From an uncultured Alphaproteobacteria bacterium (GTDB lineage: Bacteria > Pseudomonadota > Alphaproteobacteria > HIMB59 > GCA-002718135): a DNA stretch of 64,000 nt. Under the pieces are notes generated by a model. It saw only the letters and a program-made list of their open reading frames with translations. It was not told the DNA's origin and did no database searches. The stretch lies in contig CACMKZ010000004.1 of assembly GCA_902614375.1 (NCBI GenBank), positions 64,380 through 128,379 of the forward strand, in the 5' to 3' direction. Both the position numbers and the translations under genes were made by a program. Below, one piece after another: positions 7,999-17,263 of the stretch (within the stretch, counting starts at the first letter, position 1; each line of letters opens with the position of its first letter).

Positions 7999-9702
7999 AT
8001 GGATAAATTTGTTTCTCAAACAGAAACTTCTTTAAAAAAGAAGAAAAGACGTTGGACTCCAAAAGGAAGACAAGTCGAAGATAAATATTTAGGTGAAGTT
8101 TCTAAATTGTTTTCAGGATTAAAATTTAAGAGAGATGAATTAATTGAATATTTACATATATTGCAAGATAAATTTGGTGTTTTGTACGATAAGCATCTGG
8201 TAGCTTTATCAACTATTATTAACTTACCACTTTCTGAAATTTATGAAGTTGCAACTTTTTATGCTCATTTTAATATTGTCAAAGATAGTAAAGATTATAA
8301 CCCAGTAAATGTCGTAAGGGTTTGTGAAAGTTTAACTTGTGAATTATTTGGTGCACACAAATTACTTCAAGATATAAAAAAATTAGAAAATAAAAATATA
8401 AAAGTTGTACCTGGTCCATGCATGGGAAGATGCAATGTTGCTCCTACTGTCTGCGTAGGAAAAAATTATGTTGATGTGGCTAATTTTGATAAAGTAAAAA
8501 AAACAATCGATGAAAAAAATTTTGACCCCTTCATTCCCGATTATATAAACTTATCTTCTTATAAAAAAAATGGTGGTTATGAAATTGCGAACAAAATAAA
8601 AAATGGTGTGATCTCAAAAAAACAAGTTTTGGATTCATTAAATGAAAGCGGATTGAAAGGTAAGGGTGGCGCTGGATTTCCTACAGGAAAAAAATGGGAA
8701 ATTGTTTCAAATTACAATGGTAAAAAATATGTTGCAGTTAATGGTGATGAAGGTGAACCAGGAACATTTAAAGATAGGTCATATTTAGAAAGTGATCCAC
8801 ATAGATTTTTAGAAGGAGCTTTAATTGCCTCCTATTTTATAAATGCTCAAAAAGTTTATATTTATATGAGAGATGAATATCCAACAGTCATAAAAATTTT
8901 ACTTGATGAAATATATAAAATGGAAGATGAAGAAATAATTCCAAAAGACTTTTTCATAGTAAGAAGAGGGGCAGGAGCTTATATTTGTGGAGAAGAGTCA
9001 GCAATGATAGAAAGTATTGAAGGTAAGAGAGGATTGCCAAGACATAGACCGCCTTATGTGGCTGAAATTGGTTTATTTGGATGTCCTACTTTAACAAATA
9101 ATTTAGAAACTCTTTTTTGGGTCAGAGATATAATTGAAAAAGGAGCAAAGTGGTTTGCTGAAAAGGGGTCCAATGGAAATAAGGGTTTTCATAGTTTTTC
9201 AGTATCTGGAAGAGTAAAGAACCCAGGAGTAAAAGTTGCCCCAGCCGGTATAACAATTCAACAATTAATTGATGAGTATTGTGATGGTATGGCAGATGGA
9301 CATACTTTTAAAGGATATCTTCCGGGAGGTGCATCTGGCGGTATTCTACCTGCTACTATGAATAATATTCCACTTGATTATGGATCGAAAGAATTAATGG
9401 ATGCCGGATGCTTTTTGGGCTCAGCGGCAGTAGTTGTATTATCGGATCATGATAATATGAAGGATGTTGCACTCAATTTACTAAAATTTTTTGAAGAGGA
9501 AAGTTGTGGTCAATGTACACCATGCCGTTCCGGTACGGAGAAAACTGTAAAATTAATGCAAGAAAAAAATTGGAATAAGGAAAAATTAAAAGATTTAAGT
9601 GAAGTTATGGGGCAAGCATCGATATGTGGTTTAGGACAAGCTGCAACAAACCCATTAAATTCTGTTTTAAAATATTTTAGCAATGAAATAACTTATGACT
9701 AA
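7999..9702 (+). CDS. fdsB: NAD-dependent formate dehydrogenase, fused gamma-beta (FdsG-FdsB) subunit
   Basis: The 567-residue protein joins two domains. Residues about 1-170 are NuoE/FdsG-like, with a thioredoxin-fold [2Fe-2S] site formed by CESLTC and CMGRC. Residues about 175-567 are NuoF/FdsB-like. They have the glycine-rich GKGGAGFPTGKKW region for FMN and NADH, NGDEGEPGTFKDR, and a [4Fe-4S] site in ESCGQCTPCRSGTEK plus a later cysteine in ICGLGQA. The subunit takes electrons from formate oxidation to NAD+ in the cytoplasm. It overlaps fdsA by eight bases. A complex I origin is ruled out by the partner FdsA and the molybdenum cofactor context. Confidence 0.92.
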   Translation: MDKFVSQTETSLKKKKRRWTPKGRQVEDKYLGEVSKLFSGLKFKRDELIEYLHILQDKFGVLYDKHLVALSTIINLPLSEIYEVATFYAHFNIVKDSKDYNPVNVVRVCESLTCELFGAHKLLQDIKKLENKNIKVVPGPCMGRCNVAPTVCVGKNYVDVANFDKVKKTIDEKNFDPFIPDYINLSSYKKNGGYEIANKIKNGVISKKQVLDSLNESGLKGKGGAGFPTGKKWEIVSNYNGKKYVAVNGDEGEPGTFKDRSYLESDPHRFLEGALIASYFINAQKVYIYMRDEYPTVIKILLDEIYKMEDEEIIPKDFFIVRRGAGAYICGEESAMIESIEGKRGLPRHRPPYVAEIGLFGCPTLTNNLETLFWVRDIIEKGAKWFAEKGSNGNKGFHSFSVSGRVKNPGVKVAPAGITIQQLIDEYCDGMADGHTFKGYLPGGASGGILPATMNNIPLDYGSKELMDAGCFLGSAAVVVLSDHDNMKDVALNLLKFFEEESCGQCTPCRSGTEKTVKLMQEKNWNKEKLKDLSEVMGQASICGLGQAATNPLNSVLKYFSNEITYD

Positions 9703-12448
9703 TGAGAAAACAAAATTTTATTTAAACGAAAAGTTAGTTGAAGCAAATGCTGATGAAACTATTTGGCAAGTTGCAAATAGACTTGGAACAGAAATCCCAC
9801 ATTTATGTTATTCTGATAAACCTGGTTATAGAGCAGATGGAAATTGTAGAGCATGTATGGTTGAAATTGAAGGAGAACGTGTGTTGGCAGCATCTTGTAT
9901 TAGAAAACCAACTGATAGTATGAAAGTAAAAACTTCTTCAGAAAAGGCTAAAAAGTCTAGAGAGTTAGTTTTTGAATTACTTCTAGCAGACCAGCCAAAA
10001 AAAGAAATTGCTCATGATAATAATTCTGACTTTTGGAAATGGATAGACAAAGTTGAAGTTAAAGAAAGTAGATTTCCAAAAAAAACTTCATGTCAGGCAG
10101 ATGTTTCTCATCCTAGTATGGCTGTAAATCTAGATGCATGCATTCAATGTAATCTTTGTGTAAGAGCATGTAGAGAAGTTCAGGTCAATGATGTCATCGG
10201 AATGGCATATCGAGGAGAAAATTCAAAAATTGTATTCGATTTTGATGATCCAATGGGTGATAGCACATGTGTGGCATGTGGTGAATGTGTACAAGCTTGT
10301 CCAACTGGAGCATTAATGCCAGCGTCTATTGTAGATCAAGATGGTGTTGGCCATAGTAAGGTAGATAAAAAAATTGATAGCGTTTGTCCTTATTGTGGTG
10401 TGGGCTGTCAGATAGAATACAATGTAAAAGATAATAAAATTAAATACGTTAATGGTGTTGATGGTCCCGCAAACAAGAACAGATTATGTGTTAAAGGAAG
10501 GTTTGGTTTTGATTATGTAAATAATCCAGAAAGACTTACAAGGCCATTGATTAGAATTAAAGATAAACCAAAAGACTTACACCCAAGTATTAATTTTTCG
10601 AATATTCATGAATATTTTAGAGAAGCATCTTGGGATGAAGCTCTAGATTATGCTGCACAAGGATTTTTAAAACTTAATAAACAAAGAAATGGTAAGAGTA
10701 ATCTTGCAGGTTTTGGATCAGCTAAATGTTCAAATGAAGAAGCTTATTTATTTCAAAAATTAATCAGAACTGGTTTTAATACAAATAATGTTGATCATTG
10801 TACAAGGCTTTGTCATGCGTCTTCTGTAGCTGCTTTATTAGAAACTATTGGTTCAGGAGCTGTTACTGCTCCATTCTATGAAGTTGAAAATTCTGATGTG
10901 ATAATAGTCATTGGAGCAAATCCTACTGAAAACCATCCTGTTGCAGCAACTTTTTTTAAGAATGCTGCTAAAAAGGGTTCTAAATTAATTGTGATGGATC
11001 CTAGAGGGCATTCCTTAAAAAAACACGCAACTCATATGTTGCAATTTAAACCAGGATCTGACGTTGCTCTCTTAAATTCAATAATGAATGTTATTGTCGA
11101 AGAAAATTTGTTTAATTCAGAATATATAAAAAAACAAACTGAAGGATTTGAAAAATTAAGAAAACATTTAATGAATTATTCACCTGATATAATGCAAAAC
11201 GAAACAGGTATCGATCCAGAACTTATAAGAGAAGTAGCGCGCTTATATGCCAATACAAATAAAGGAATAATTTTTTGGGGGATGGGGATTTCTCAACACA
11301 CACATGGTACCGACAATGCTAGATGTTTAATTTCTCTAGCTTTAATGACAGGGAATGTTGGAAAAAGAGGATCTGGTTTACATCCTTTAAGAGGACAAAA
11401 TAATGTACAAGGAGCGTCTGATGCCGGTCTTATACCAATGATGTATCCTGATTATCAATTAGTTGATAAAGATAATAATAAAGATTTTTTTGAAAAACTT
11501 TGGAATACTCCTTTAGATGATAAAAAAGGTCTAACAGTTGTTGAAATTATGGATGCTATTCATGAGAATACAATCAAAGGGATGTATATACTTGGTGAAA
11601 ATCCAGCAATGTCCGACCCTGATCTTAATCATGCAAGAGAAGCTCTACAAATGTTAGACCATTTAGTTGTGCAAGATATTTTTTTAACTGAAACAGCAAC
11701 ATATGCGGATGTTATTTTTCCAGCTTCGGCATGGCCTGAAAAAAATGGAACAGTTACTAATACTAATAGACAAGTACAGATGGGAAGAAAAGCTTTAGAC
11801 TCACCAGGTGAAGCTAAAGAAGATTGGTGGATAACAAACGAACTTGGAAAAAGAATGGGTTTAAATTGGAAATATAAACATCCCAAAGAAATTTATGAAG
11901 AAATGTCACTAACAATGCCTTCATTAAACAACATCTCTTGGGAAAGATTAGAAAATGAAAACTCTGTAACTTATCCAAGTAAATCTCCAACAACCCCAGG
12001 AGATGAAATTGTTTTTGCTGATAAATTTCCAAACAAAAATGGTAAAGGTAAATTTGTTCCAGCTAGTGTGACTGCACCAGATGAAGTGCCGGATAAAGAA
12101 TTTGCGATGATCCTAACTACCGGGAGGCAATTAGAGCATTGGCATACTGGAGCTATGACTAGAAAGGCATCAAATTTAGATGCCATTGAACCAGAACCTT
12201 CAGTTTCAATATCGCCTAAAGATATAATTAAAAATAATATGAAAGCTGGTGATAAAATAAAAGTCACAACTAGGAGAGGCTCAATAGATATTAGAGTAAG
12301 GCAAGACAGGGCGATTCCTGACGGAGTTATATTTATTCCATTTTGTTATAATGAGTCTGCAGCTAATCTTTTAACTAATCCAGCTTTAGATCCATATGGA
12401 AAAATTCCTGAATTTAAATATTGTGCAGCAAAAATTGAGAAGATATAA
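9695..12448 (+). CDS. fdsA: NAD-dependent formate dehydrogenase catalytic alpha subunit FdsA
   Basis: The 917-residue enzyme oxidises formate to CO2 at a bis-MGD molybdenum centre. From the N terminus it has a plant-type [2Fe-2S] domain (HLCYSDKPGYRADGNCRACM), two [4Fe-4S] clusters (CIQCNLCVRACRE and CVACGECVQACPTGA), a further cluster in CPYCGVGCQIEY with NRLCVKGR, and then the large molybdopterin domains. The metal ligand is a cysteine in NVDHCTRLCHASSV, encoded by TGT, where some relatives use selenocysteine. The C-terminal cap has TTGRQLEHWHTG. It probably gains reducing power from one-carbon compounds such as methyl groups released by demethylation. Confidence 0.95.
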   Translation: MTNEKTKFYLNEKLVEANADETIWQVANRLGTEIPHLCYSDKPGYRADGNCRACMVEIEGERVLAASCIRKPTDSMKVKTSSEKAKKSRELVFELLLADQPKKEIAHDNNSDFWKWIDKVEVKESRFPKKTSCQADVSHPSMAVNLDACIQCNLCVRACREVQVNDVIGMAYRGENSKIVFDFDDPMGDSTCVACGECVQACPTGALMPASIVDQDGVGHSKVDKKIDSVCPYCGVGCQIEYNVKDNKIKYVNGVDGPANKNRLCVKGRFGFDYVNNPERLTRPLIRIKDKPKDLHPSINFSNIHEYFREASWDEALDYAAQGFLKLNKQRNGKSNLAGFGSAKCSNEEAYLFQKLIRTGFNTNNVDHCTRLCHASSVAALLETIGSGAVTAPFYEVENSDVIIVIGANPTENHPVAATFFKNAAKKGSKLIVMDPRGHSLKKHATHMLQFKPGSDVALLNSIMNVIVEENLFNSEYIKKQTEGFEKLRKHLMNYSPDIMQNETGIDPELIREVARLYANTNKGIIFWGMGISQHTHGTDNARCLISLALMTGNVGKRGSGLHPLRGQNNVQGASDAGLIPMMYPDYQLVDKDNNKDFFEKLWNTPLDDKKGLTVVEIMDAIHENTIKGMYILGENPAMSDPDLNHAREALQMLDHLVVQDIFLTETATYADVIFPASAWPEKNGTVTNTNRQVQMGRKALDSPGEAKEDWWITNELGKRMGLNWKYKHPKEIYEEMSLTMPSLNNISWERLENENSVTYPSKSPTTPGDEIVFADKFPNKNGKGKFVPASVTAPDEVPDKEFAMILTTGRQLEHWHTGAMTRKASNLDAIEPEPSVSISPKDIIKNNMKAGDKIKVTTRRGSIDIRVRQDRAIPDGVIFIPFCYNESAANLLTNPALDPYGKIPEFKYCAAKIEKI

Positions 12449-12455
12449 ATATTTT

Positions 12456-12578
12456 ATGATTAAAAAAGCATTGATAATTTTATTTCTTGTATTTAGTCCA
12501 ATCACAGCATGCTCTACGCTAAGTGAATTAAACGAAAGAGTAAAGGGTGATGGAGTTCCTTATATTCCTGGAATTTAA
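12456..12578 (+). CDS. Small predicted lipoprotein (40 residues)
   Basis: An ATG seven bases after the fdsA stop opens a 40-residue product. It begins MIKKALIILFLVFSPITAC, a basic N terminus plus hydrophobic core ending in a lipobox (Ile-Thr-Ala-Cys). The mature peptide would have only about 22 residues: CSTLSELNERVKGDGVPYIP plus two more. A longer in-frame start at 12396 would lie inside fdsA and would spoil the signal sequence, so I prefer 12456. The size and layout recall small entericidin-like lipoproteins, but the mature sequence does not match clearly. It sits where some formate dehydrogenase operons carry the small FdsD subunit, to which it shows no resemblance. Confidence 0.6.
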   Translation: MIKKALIILFLVFSPITACSTLSELNERVKGDGVPYIPGI

Positions 12579-12628
12579 TTTATAAAATTCTTGTCGAATT
12601 TATAATTTAATATAAATGCAAAATTGAT

Positions 12629-12704
<76 letters not shown>

Positions 12705-12716
12705 CCTTAATAATAT

Positions 12717-13481
12717 TTACGTTGAGTAAAATTGATATAAAGCAATAGACGTTGCATTGGAAACATTCAAACTATCAATTTCAAATTTTAAATTATATTT
12801 CATGTTTATCTGAACTATTTCGTCACATTCTTTTTTAACTAATTCTCTAATACCTTTTCCTTCAGAGCCAAAAACTAATACTGATTTTTGAGAAAATTTT
12901 AATTTTGAATTATTAATTTTTGAAGTGTCAAAGCCATAAATCCAATATTTATTTTTTTTTAAAAAAGAAATAGCTCTTCTTATATTTGTAACTCTGATAT
13001 AATTTACAATTTCTGCAGCACCGGATGCAGATTTATAAATTGATGAAGTCAGTTCTGGTGAATTATCTTTGCCAACTATAATTCCTGCACAATCAAATAA
13101 TGCACATGATCTCATTATTGATCCAATATTTTGAGGGTCAGTTACTTGATCTAAAATTAATATTACTGATTTTGATTTCTTACTTTCTACTTTTATAAAT
13201 TCTTCTAAACCTGGCCTTGCAAAATCTTTTGTTTTTAGAACTAATCCCTGTGTTGTGTTCTCATTTCCAAATCTTCTTGTAAATTCATTTTGAGGAAGAA
13301 TAGTAATTTTTTGTATTTTAGATTCATATTTTTTGGAAAAATTTACCTGATTTTTACTAATTATTAGCTCAATATGCTGTCTTTTATCATTTTGAAGAGC
13401 TGCTTTAACAGAATGTTGACCAAAAATTGTATGAATTCCTTGATTTTTATTAGATTTATTGTTTCTAAACTTAGTCATCAT
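12717..13481 (-). CDS. rlmB: 23S rRNA 2'-O-ribose guanosine methyltransferase, TrmH/RlmB family
   Basis: The 254-residue protein is a SPOUT methyltransferase. Residues about 15-90 form the small L30e-like RNA-binding domain (GIHTIFGQHSVKAALQ). The catalytic domain has LDQVTDPQNIGSIMRSC, VFGSEGKGIRELV and SLNVSNATSIALYQF, the three motifs that build the knotted SAM site. RlmB methylates G2251 in the peptidyl-transferase P loop; exact target specificity here is inferred from family. It is transcribed away from the tRNA-tuf block, so a divergent promoter region lies between 13482 and 13648. Confidence 0.9.
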   Translation of the reverse strand: MMTKFRNNKSNKNQGIHTIFGQHSVKAALQNDKRQHIELIISKNQVNFSKKYESKIQKITILPQNEFTRRFGNENTTQGLVLKTKDFARPGLEEFIKVESKKSKSVILILDQVTDPQNIGSIMRSCALFDCAGIIVGKDNSPELTSSIYKSASGAAEIVNYIRVTNIRRAISFLKKNKYWIYGFDTSKINNSKLKFSQKSVLVFGSEGKGIRELVKKECDEIVQINMKYNLKFEIDSLNVSNATSIALYQFYST

Positions 13482-13603
13482 TTAATATCACAGATTTGTC
13501 TAATTAATACAATCTAGATATGTACAAAATAGCATTTTTTGTCTAAAAGGCCGTTGCTTTTACGAGTATACGTATTTTGCAAAGGTGAAGTTGCTGTTTT
13601 AGA

Positions 13604-13630
13604 TTGACATATATACTAATTTATTAGTAT
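13604..13630 (+). promoter_or_regulatory. Candidate promoter for the tRNA-Tyr/tRNA-Gly/tuf transcript
   Basis: A perfect TTGACA at 13604-13609 is followed by TAGTAT at 13625-13630 with a 15-base spacer. The first tRNA begins 19 bases after the -10 box. The rest of the 167-base gap from 13482 is AT-rich with no gene that I can see. The short spacer leaves some doubt about the exact -10 element. Confidence 0.55.
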
Positions 13631-13648
13631 TGGCCAATTTCTTCAAAC

Positions 13649-13734
13649 GGAGGGGTGGTCGAGTGGTTAAAGGCAGCGGACTGTAAATCCGCCCGCGTGA
13701 GCGTACGTAGGTTCGAATCCTACCCCCTCCACCA
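13649..13734 (+). tRNA. tRNA-Tyr (anticodon GTA)
   Basis: An 86-base class II tRNA. Its acceptor stem pairs GGAGGGG (13649-13655) with CCCCTCC (13724-13730), followed by A and an encoded CCA. The anticodon loop CTGTAAA gives GTA at 13683-13685. The long variable arm, GCCCGCGTGAGCGTACG, is typical of bacterial tyrosine tRNA. It is first in a tRNA-Tyr, tRNA-Gly, tuf, tRNA-Trp series. Confidence 0.96.
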
Positions 13735-13792
13735 TTATGGAGGTAATGGGATTAAAGCATTAAAGTGAGTGTGTGAAGCAGTCAGTTTAGTT

Positions 13793-13866
13793 GCGGGTGT
13801 AGCTTAGTGGTAAAGCTCCAGCCTTCCAAGCTGGCTACGAGGGTTCGATTCCCTTCACCCGCTCCA
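13793..13866 (+). tRNA. tRNA-Gly (anticodon TCC)
   Basis: A 74-base cloverleaf with acceptor GCGGGTG (13793-13799) pairing CACCCGC (13856-13862), discriminator T and encoded CCA. The loop CTTCCAA gives anticodon TCC at 13825-13827. The tuf start codon lies 26 bases beyond the CCA, so tRNA and tuf probably share a transcript, as in many proteobacteria. Confidence 0.96.
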
Positions 13867-13892
13867 TAACAAAATATTATTGGGGTAATAAA

Positions 13893-15083
13893 ATGGCTAA
13901 AGCAAAATTCGAAAGAAACAAACCGCATTGTAACATAGGTACCGTTGGTCACGTCGATCATGGTAAAACAACATTAACTGCTGCTATAACAAAAATATTA
14001 GCAGAGACAGGTGGAGCAGAATTTACTGATTATGCAAATATTGATAAAGCACCTGAAGAAAGAGAACGTGGTATTACAATATCTACTGCACACGTAGAAT
14101 ATGAAACTGAAGCAAGACATTATGCTCACGTAGATTGTCCTGGACACGCAGATTATGTTAAGAACATGATTACTGGCGCAGCTCAAATGGATGGTGGTAT
14201 CTTAGTTGTTAATGCCGCTGACGGACCAATGCCTCAAACAAGAGAACATATACTTTTAGCTAGACAGGTAGGTGTACCTGCTCTTGTTGTATACATGAAT
14301 AAAGTTGATCAAGTAGATGACAAAGAGTTAATTGATCTAGTTGAGATGGAAATTAGAGAACTTCTTACTTCATATGAATTCCCAGGTGATACTATCCCAA
14401 TCATTAAGGGTTCAGCTTTAGCAGCTCTTGAAGGAAGAGATGATGAAATTGGAAAAAATTCAATTATGGAATTAATGAAAGCAGTTGATGAACATATACC
14501 ACAACCTAGCCGACCTGTAGATCAGCCTTTCTTGATGCCAGTTGAGGATGTATTTTCAATTTCTGGTAGAGGTACAGTTGTAACTGGAAGAATTGAACAA
14601 GGTCAAGTTAAAGTTGGAGAGGAAATCGAGATCCTAGGAATAAGAGAACCTCAAAAAACTACTTGTACTGGAGTTGAGATGTTTAGAAAACTTTTAGATT
14701 CCGGTGAAGCCGGAGACAACGTTGGTGTTCTTCTTCGTGGAACTAAAAGAGAAGAAGTTGAACGTGGTCAAGTATTAGCGAAACCAGGCTCAATAAAACC
14801 ACATACAAAATTTAAAGCAGAAGCATATGTATTAAAAAAAGAAGAGGGTGGAAGACATACTCCATTCTTTTCAAACTACAGACCTCAATTCTACTTTAGA
14901 ACAACTGATGTGACTGGAACAATTAAATTACCAGAAGGAACCGAAATGGTAATGCCTGGTGATAATATTGCGATGGAAGTTACTCTTTTGTCTCCAATTG
15001 CAATGGATAAAGGTTTAAAATTTGCAATTAGAGAAGGTGGAAGAACAGTTGGCGCTGGAGTTGTTGCTGAAATTATTGAATAG
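13893..15083 (+). CDS. tuf: Elongation factor Tu
   Basis: EF-Tu is the GTPase that brings aminoacyl-tRNA to the ribosome. The 396-residue protein has the G1 loop GHVDHGKTT, switch I RGITIST, the G3 motif [20 protein letters not shown], and NKVD for guanine recognition. Domains II and III follow at normal length. The ATG at 13893 is the only sensible start. This is the sole tuf in the window; the second copy often found after fusA is absent there. It lies between tRNA-Gly and tRNA-Trp. Confidence 0.98.
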   Translation: MAKAKFERNKPHCNIGTVGHVDHGKTTLTAAITKILAETGGAEFTDYANIDKAPEERERGITISTAHVEYETEARHYAHVDCPGHADYVKNMITGAAQMDGGILVVNAADGPMPQTREHILLARQVGVPALVVYMNKVDQVDDKELIDLVEMEIRELLTSYEFPGDTIPIIKGSALAALEGRDDEIGKNSIMELMKAVDEHIPQPSRPVDQPFLMPVEDVFSISGRGTVVTGRIEQGQVKVGEEIEILGIREPQKTTCTGVEMFRKLLDSGEAGDNVGVLLRGTKREEVERGQVLAKPGSIKPHTKFKAEAYVLKKEEGGRHTPFFSNYRPQFYFRTTDVTGTIKLPEGTEMVMPGDNIAMEVTLLSPIAMDKGLKFAIREGGRTVGAGVVAEIIE

Positions 15084-15120
15084 TTTTAGGGACCGTTCTA
15101 TCAGTTAGCCATTACTTATT

Positions 15121-15196
15121 AGGAGTGTAGCTCAACTGGTAGAGCACCGGTCTCCAAAACCGGGGGCTGCGGGTTCAAGTCCTGCCACTCCTGCCA
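15121..15196 (+). tRNA. tRNA-Trp (anticodon CCA)
   Basis: A 76-base cloverleaf. Acceptor AGGAGTG (15121-15127) pairs with CACTCCT (15186-15192), then discriminator G and encoded CCA. The loop CTCCAAA gives anticodon CCA at 15154-15156. It sits between tuf and secE, its usual place in proteobacteria. The secE start is 14 bases past the CCA, with a GAGGA ribosome site in between. Confidence 0.96.
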
Positions 15197-15210
15197 AGAG
15201 GAATTAAAAT

Positions 15211-15426
15211 ATGAATATTGAAAAAAAGAAAACATCACCAGCTCTTTTTGTAAGACAAGTTAGACAAGAATTACAAAAAGTTACTTGGCCTCAAAGAAGA
15301 GATACTTTTATATCTTCTGCAATAGTCATATTATTAATAATATTATTCTCATTATTTTTTCTTTTAACTGATCAAATATGGTCTTTTTCAATAAGAAAAA
15401 TAATTGAAATAGGTTCAGGTTTTTAA
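15211..15426 (+). CDS. secE: Protein translocase subunit SecE
   Basis: The 71-residue single-span SecE is of the short form. An N-terminal amphipathic region with VRQELQKVTWPQRRDT, the family signature, is followed by one transmembrane helix (about residues 30-55). It clamps SecY in the inner-membrane translocon. A GAGGA site precedes the ATG, and the stop overlaps the nusG start by one base (TAATG). Confidence 0.95.
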   Translation: MNIEKKKTSPALFVRQVRQELQKVTWPQRRDTFISSAIVILLIILFSLFFLLTDQIWSFSIRKIIEIGSGF

Positions 15427-15959
15427 TGAATAAAGCAAGATGGTACGTTCTTCATGCCTACTCAGGTTATGAAAAAAAAGTTGCTGATAGCATTCTAGAT
15501 CAAGCAACTAAACTTGGCGTTAAAGAACATATCGAAGAAATATCTGTCCCCATTCAAAACATTGTTGAGGTAAAAAGAGGTGTAAGAGTTAATACAGAAA
15601 GAAAAATATTTCCTGGCTATATACTTATAAAAATGAATTTAAATGATGATACCTGGCATATTATTAAAACAACTCCAAAGTTAAGTGGTTTTTTAGGTAA
15701 CAAAGGCCAGCCAGTTCCTATTAGTAACGCTGAAGCAAAAAGAATATCCGAACAAGTTATTGATGGTGTAGAAAAATCTAGACCTGCCATAATGTATGAT
15801 GTTGGTGAACAAGTAAAAGTAATCGATGGACCTTTTGCATCATTTAATGGAGAAGTCGAACAAATAGATGAAGATAAAGCGAGATTAAGAGTAGCTGTTT
15901 CAATTTTTGGAAGATCAACTCCTGTTGATTTAGAATATTCTCAGGTAGAAAAGGTATAA
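15426..15959 (+). CDS. nusG: Transcription termination/antitermination factor NusG
   Basis: The 177-residue protein has the NGN domain (WYVLHAYSGYEKKVA, then FPGYILIKM) and a C-terminal KOW domain (VGEQVKVIDGPFASFNGEVE). NusG binds the RNA polymerase clamp and links it to Rho or ribosomal protein S10. The length is usual. Translation is coupled to secE by a TAATG overlap and rplK follows three bases after its end. Confidence 0.96.
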   Translation: MNKARWYVLHAYSGYEKKVADSILDQATKLGVKEHIEEISVPIQNIVEVKRGVRVNTERKIFPGYILIKMNLNDDTWHIIKTTPKLSGFLGNKGQPVPISNAEAKRISEQVIDGVEKSRPAIMYDVGEQVKVIDGPFASFNGEVEQIDEDKARLRVAVSIFGRSTPVDLEYSQVEKV

Positions 15960-15962
15960 ACT

Positions 15963-16391
15963 ATGGCTAAAGAAATTTTAGGTTTAATTAAATTACAAAT
16001 TCCTGCTGGAGGAGCCAACCCTTCACCTCCCGTTGGTCCTGCCCTTGGACAAAGAGGATTGAATATAATGGATTTTTGTAAAGCATTTAATGATAAAACA
16101 AAAGATTTAGAAAAAGGTGCGCCAATTCCAGTTATTATAACAGCATACAAAGATAGAAGCTTCGATTTTACTACAAAATTACCACCGGTAAGTTTTTACC
16201 TTAAAAAAGCAGCAAAAATAAAAAAAGGAAACTCAACTCCTGGAAGATCATTAGTAGGTAAAGTCTCATTGCAAGATATTGAAAAAATTGCCAAAGAAAA
16301 AATGCAAGATTTAAATGCTATTGATCTAGATGGGGCAATGAACATGGTTAAAGGTTCTGCCGTTTCAATGGGTATGGAGGTAGTTGGTTAA
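15963..16391 (+). CDS. rplK: 50S ribosomal protein L11
   Basis: The 142-residue protein has the N-terminal signature [20 protein letters not shown] with the flexible proline-rich linker, and the rRNA-binding C-terminal domain ending in [13 protein letters not shown]11 forms part of the GTPase-associated centre. Its stop overlaps the rplA start by one base. Confidence 0.97.
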   Translation: MAKEILGLIKLQIPAGGANPSPPVGPALGQRGLNIMDFCKAFNDKTKDLEKGAPIPVIITAYKDRSFDFTTKLPPVSFYLKKAAKIKKGNSTPGRSLVGKVSLQDIEKIAKEKMQDLNAIDLDGAMNMVKGSAVSMGMEVVG

Positions 16392-17080
16392 TGAAAATAA
16401 CAAAAAATAGAAAACAAATGTTAAATAATTTTGACACTTCAAAGATTTACGAACCGCTAGAAGCCATTAAAATTTTAAAAGAAAAATCTTTCGTTAAGTT
16501 TAAAGAAACTATTGATATTTCTATCAATCTCGGAATTGATAGCAACAAAACTGATCAAAATATTAAGGGTGTCGTAAATCTTCCTAATGGAACAGGAAAA
16601 ACTGTAAAAGTTGCAGTTATTGCAAATGATGACAAACAAAAAGATGCAAAAAGTAATGGTGCCGATTTGGTAGGGAGTGATGATTTGATTGAAACAATTT
16701 CTAAATCAAAAATAGAATTTGATGTTTTAATTGCTACTCCAGATATGATGCCTAAACTAGGTAAAGTAGCAAAAATACTTGGCCCAAAAGGATTAATGCC
16801 AAACCCTAAGCTCGGTACCGTAACAAATGAAATTTCTCAATCAGTAAAAGATGCTAAATCAGGTCAAGTCAAATTCAAAAATGATAAGTCTGGTATCGTT
16901 CATGCTGGTGTTGGCAAACTAGATTTTAGCGAAGAAGATTTGTTAGAAAATATTAAAACATTTTATTCTTCAGTGAGTAAAAGTAAACCTGATGCTGTTA
17001 AGGGTTCTTTTATAAAAAAGGTTACCATAGCTTCAACTATGGGAGTTGGATTAAATATTAACCAAGCAAGCTTGCGTTAA
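16391..17080 (+). CDS. rplA: 50S ribosomal protein L1
   Basis: The 229-residue L1 has the expected hinge region, with LGPKGLMPNPKLGTVT (about residues 129-144) and a C-terminal VTIASTMGVGL motif. L1 forms the mobile stalk at the E site and in many bacteria represses its own operon. It follows rplK by a TAATG overlap. The L10 leader lies immediately downstream. Confidence 0.97.
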   Translation: MKITKNRKQMLNNFDTSKIYEPLEAIKILKEKSFVKFKETIDISINLGIDSNKTDQNIKGVVNLPNGTGKTVKVAVIANDDKQKDAKSNGADLVGSDDLIETISKSKIEFDVLIATPDMMPKLGKVAKILGPKGLMPNPKLGTVTNEISQSVKDAKSGQVKFKNDKSGIVHAGVGKLDFSEEDLLENIKTFYSSVSKSKPDAVKGSFIKKVTIASTMGVGLNINQASLR

Positions 17081-17109
17081 TTAATCCAATAGATGATCTA
17101 TGATCATCA

Positions 17110-17220
17110 CCTGTCAAAGACTGCAGGGGCATAAAGCTTAATTTCCTGCATAGACTGAAGCGAGTCATCGATTTGCTTCTTGACAGGCTTTAAATTAGTT
17201 TGGTGGGCAAACTAATTTTA
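17110..17220 (+). promoter_or_regulatory. Ribosomal protein L10 leader RNA upstream of rplJ
   Basis: A closing stem pairs CCTGTCAA (17110-17117) with TTGACAGG (17180-17187). Inside it are two arms: TGCAGG (17122-17127) with CCTGCA (17145-17150), and GAAGC (17157-17161) with GCTTC (17175-17179). This three-way layout matches the known L10 leader, through which the L10-L7/L12 complex represses rplJ-rplL. Directly after it, AAATTAGTTTG (17192-17202) pairs with CAAACTAATTT (17208-17218) around a GTGGG loop. This extra hairpin has only a short T run, so it may be an attenuator or a processing site. Confidence 0.85.
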
Positions 17221-17263
17221 GCTAATATTGGATCTTTTGGGTCCAATTAAAACCGAGGTTGAC

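Noticed and set aside
7999-9702. NuoE and NuoF of respiratory complex I
   Set aside because: The two domains are fused and overlap a formate dehydrogenase alpha gene; no other nuo genes are present.
10795-10830. Possible selenocysteine site in formate dehydrogenase
   Set aside because: The metal ligand codon is TGT for cysteine in CTRLCHASS; there is no in-frame TGA.
12396-12455. Longer N terminus for the small lipoprotein
   Set aside because: It would begin inside fdsA and place a charged segment before the signal sequence; the internal ATG fits a lipoprotein better.
17192-17219. Full intrinsic terminator before rplJ
   Set aside because: The hairpin is strong but has only four T bases after or within its end, and rplJ directly follows; constitutive termination would silence essential genes.
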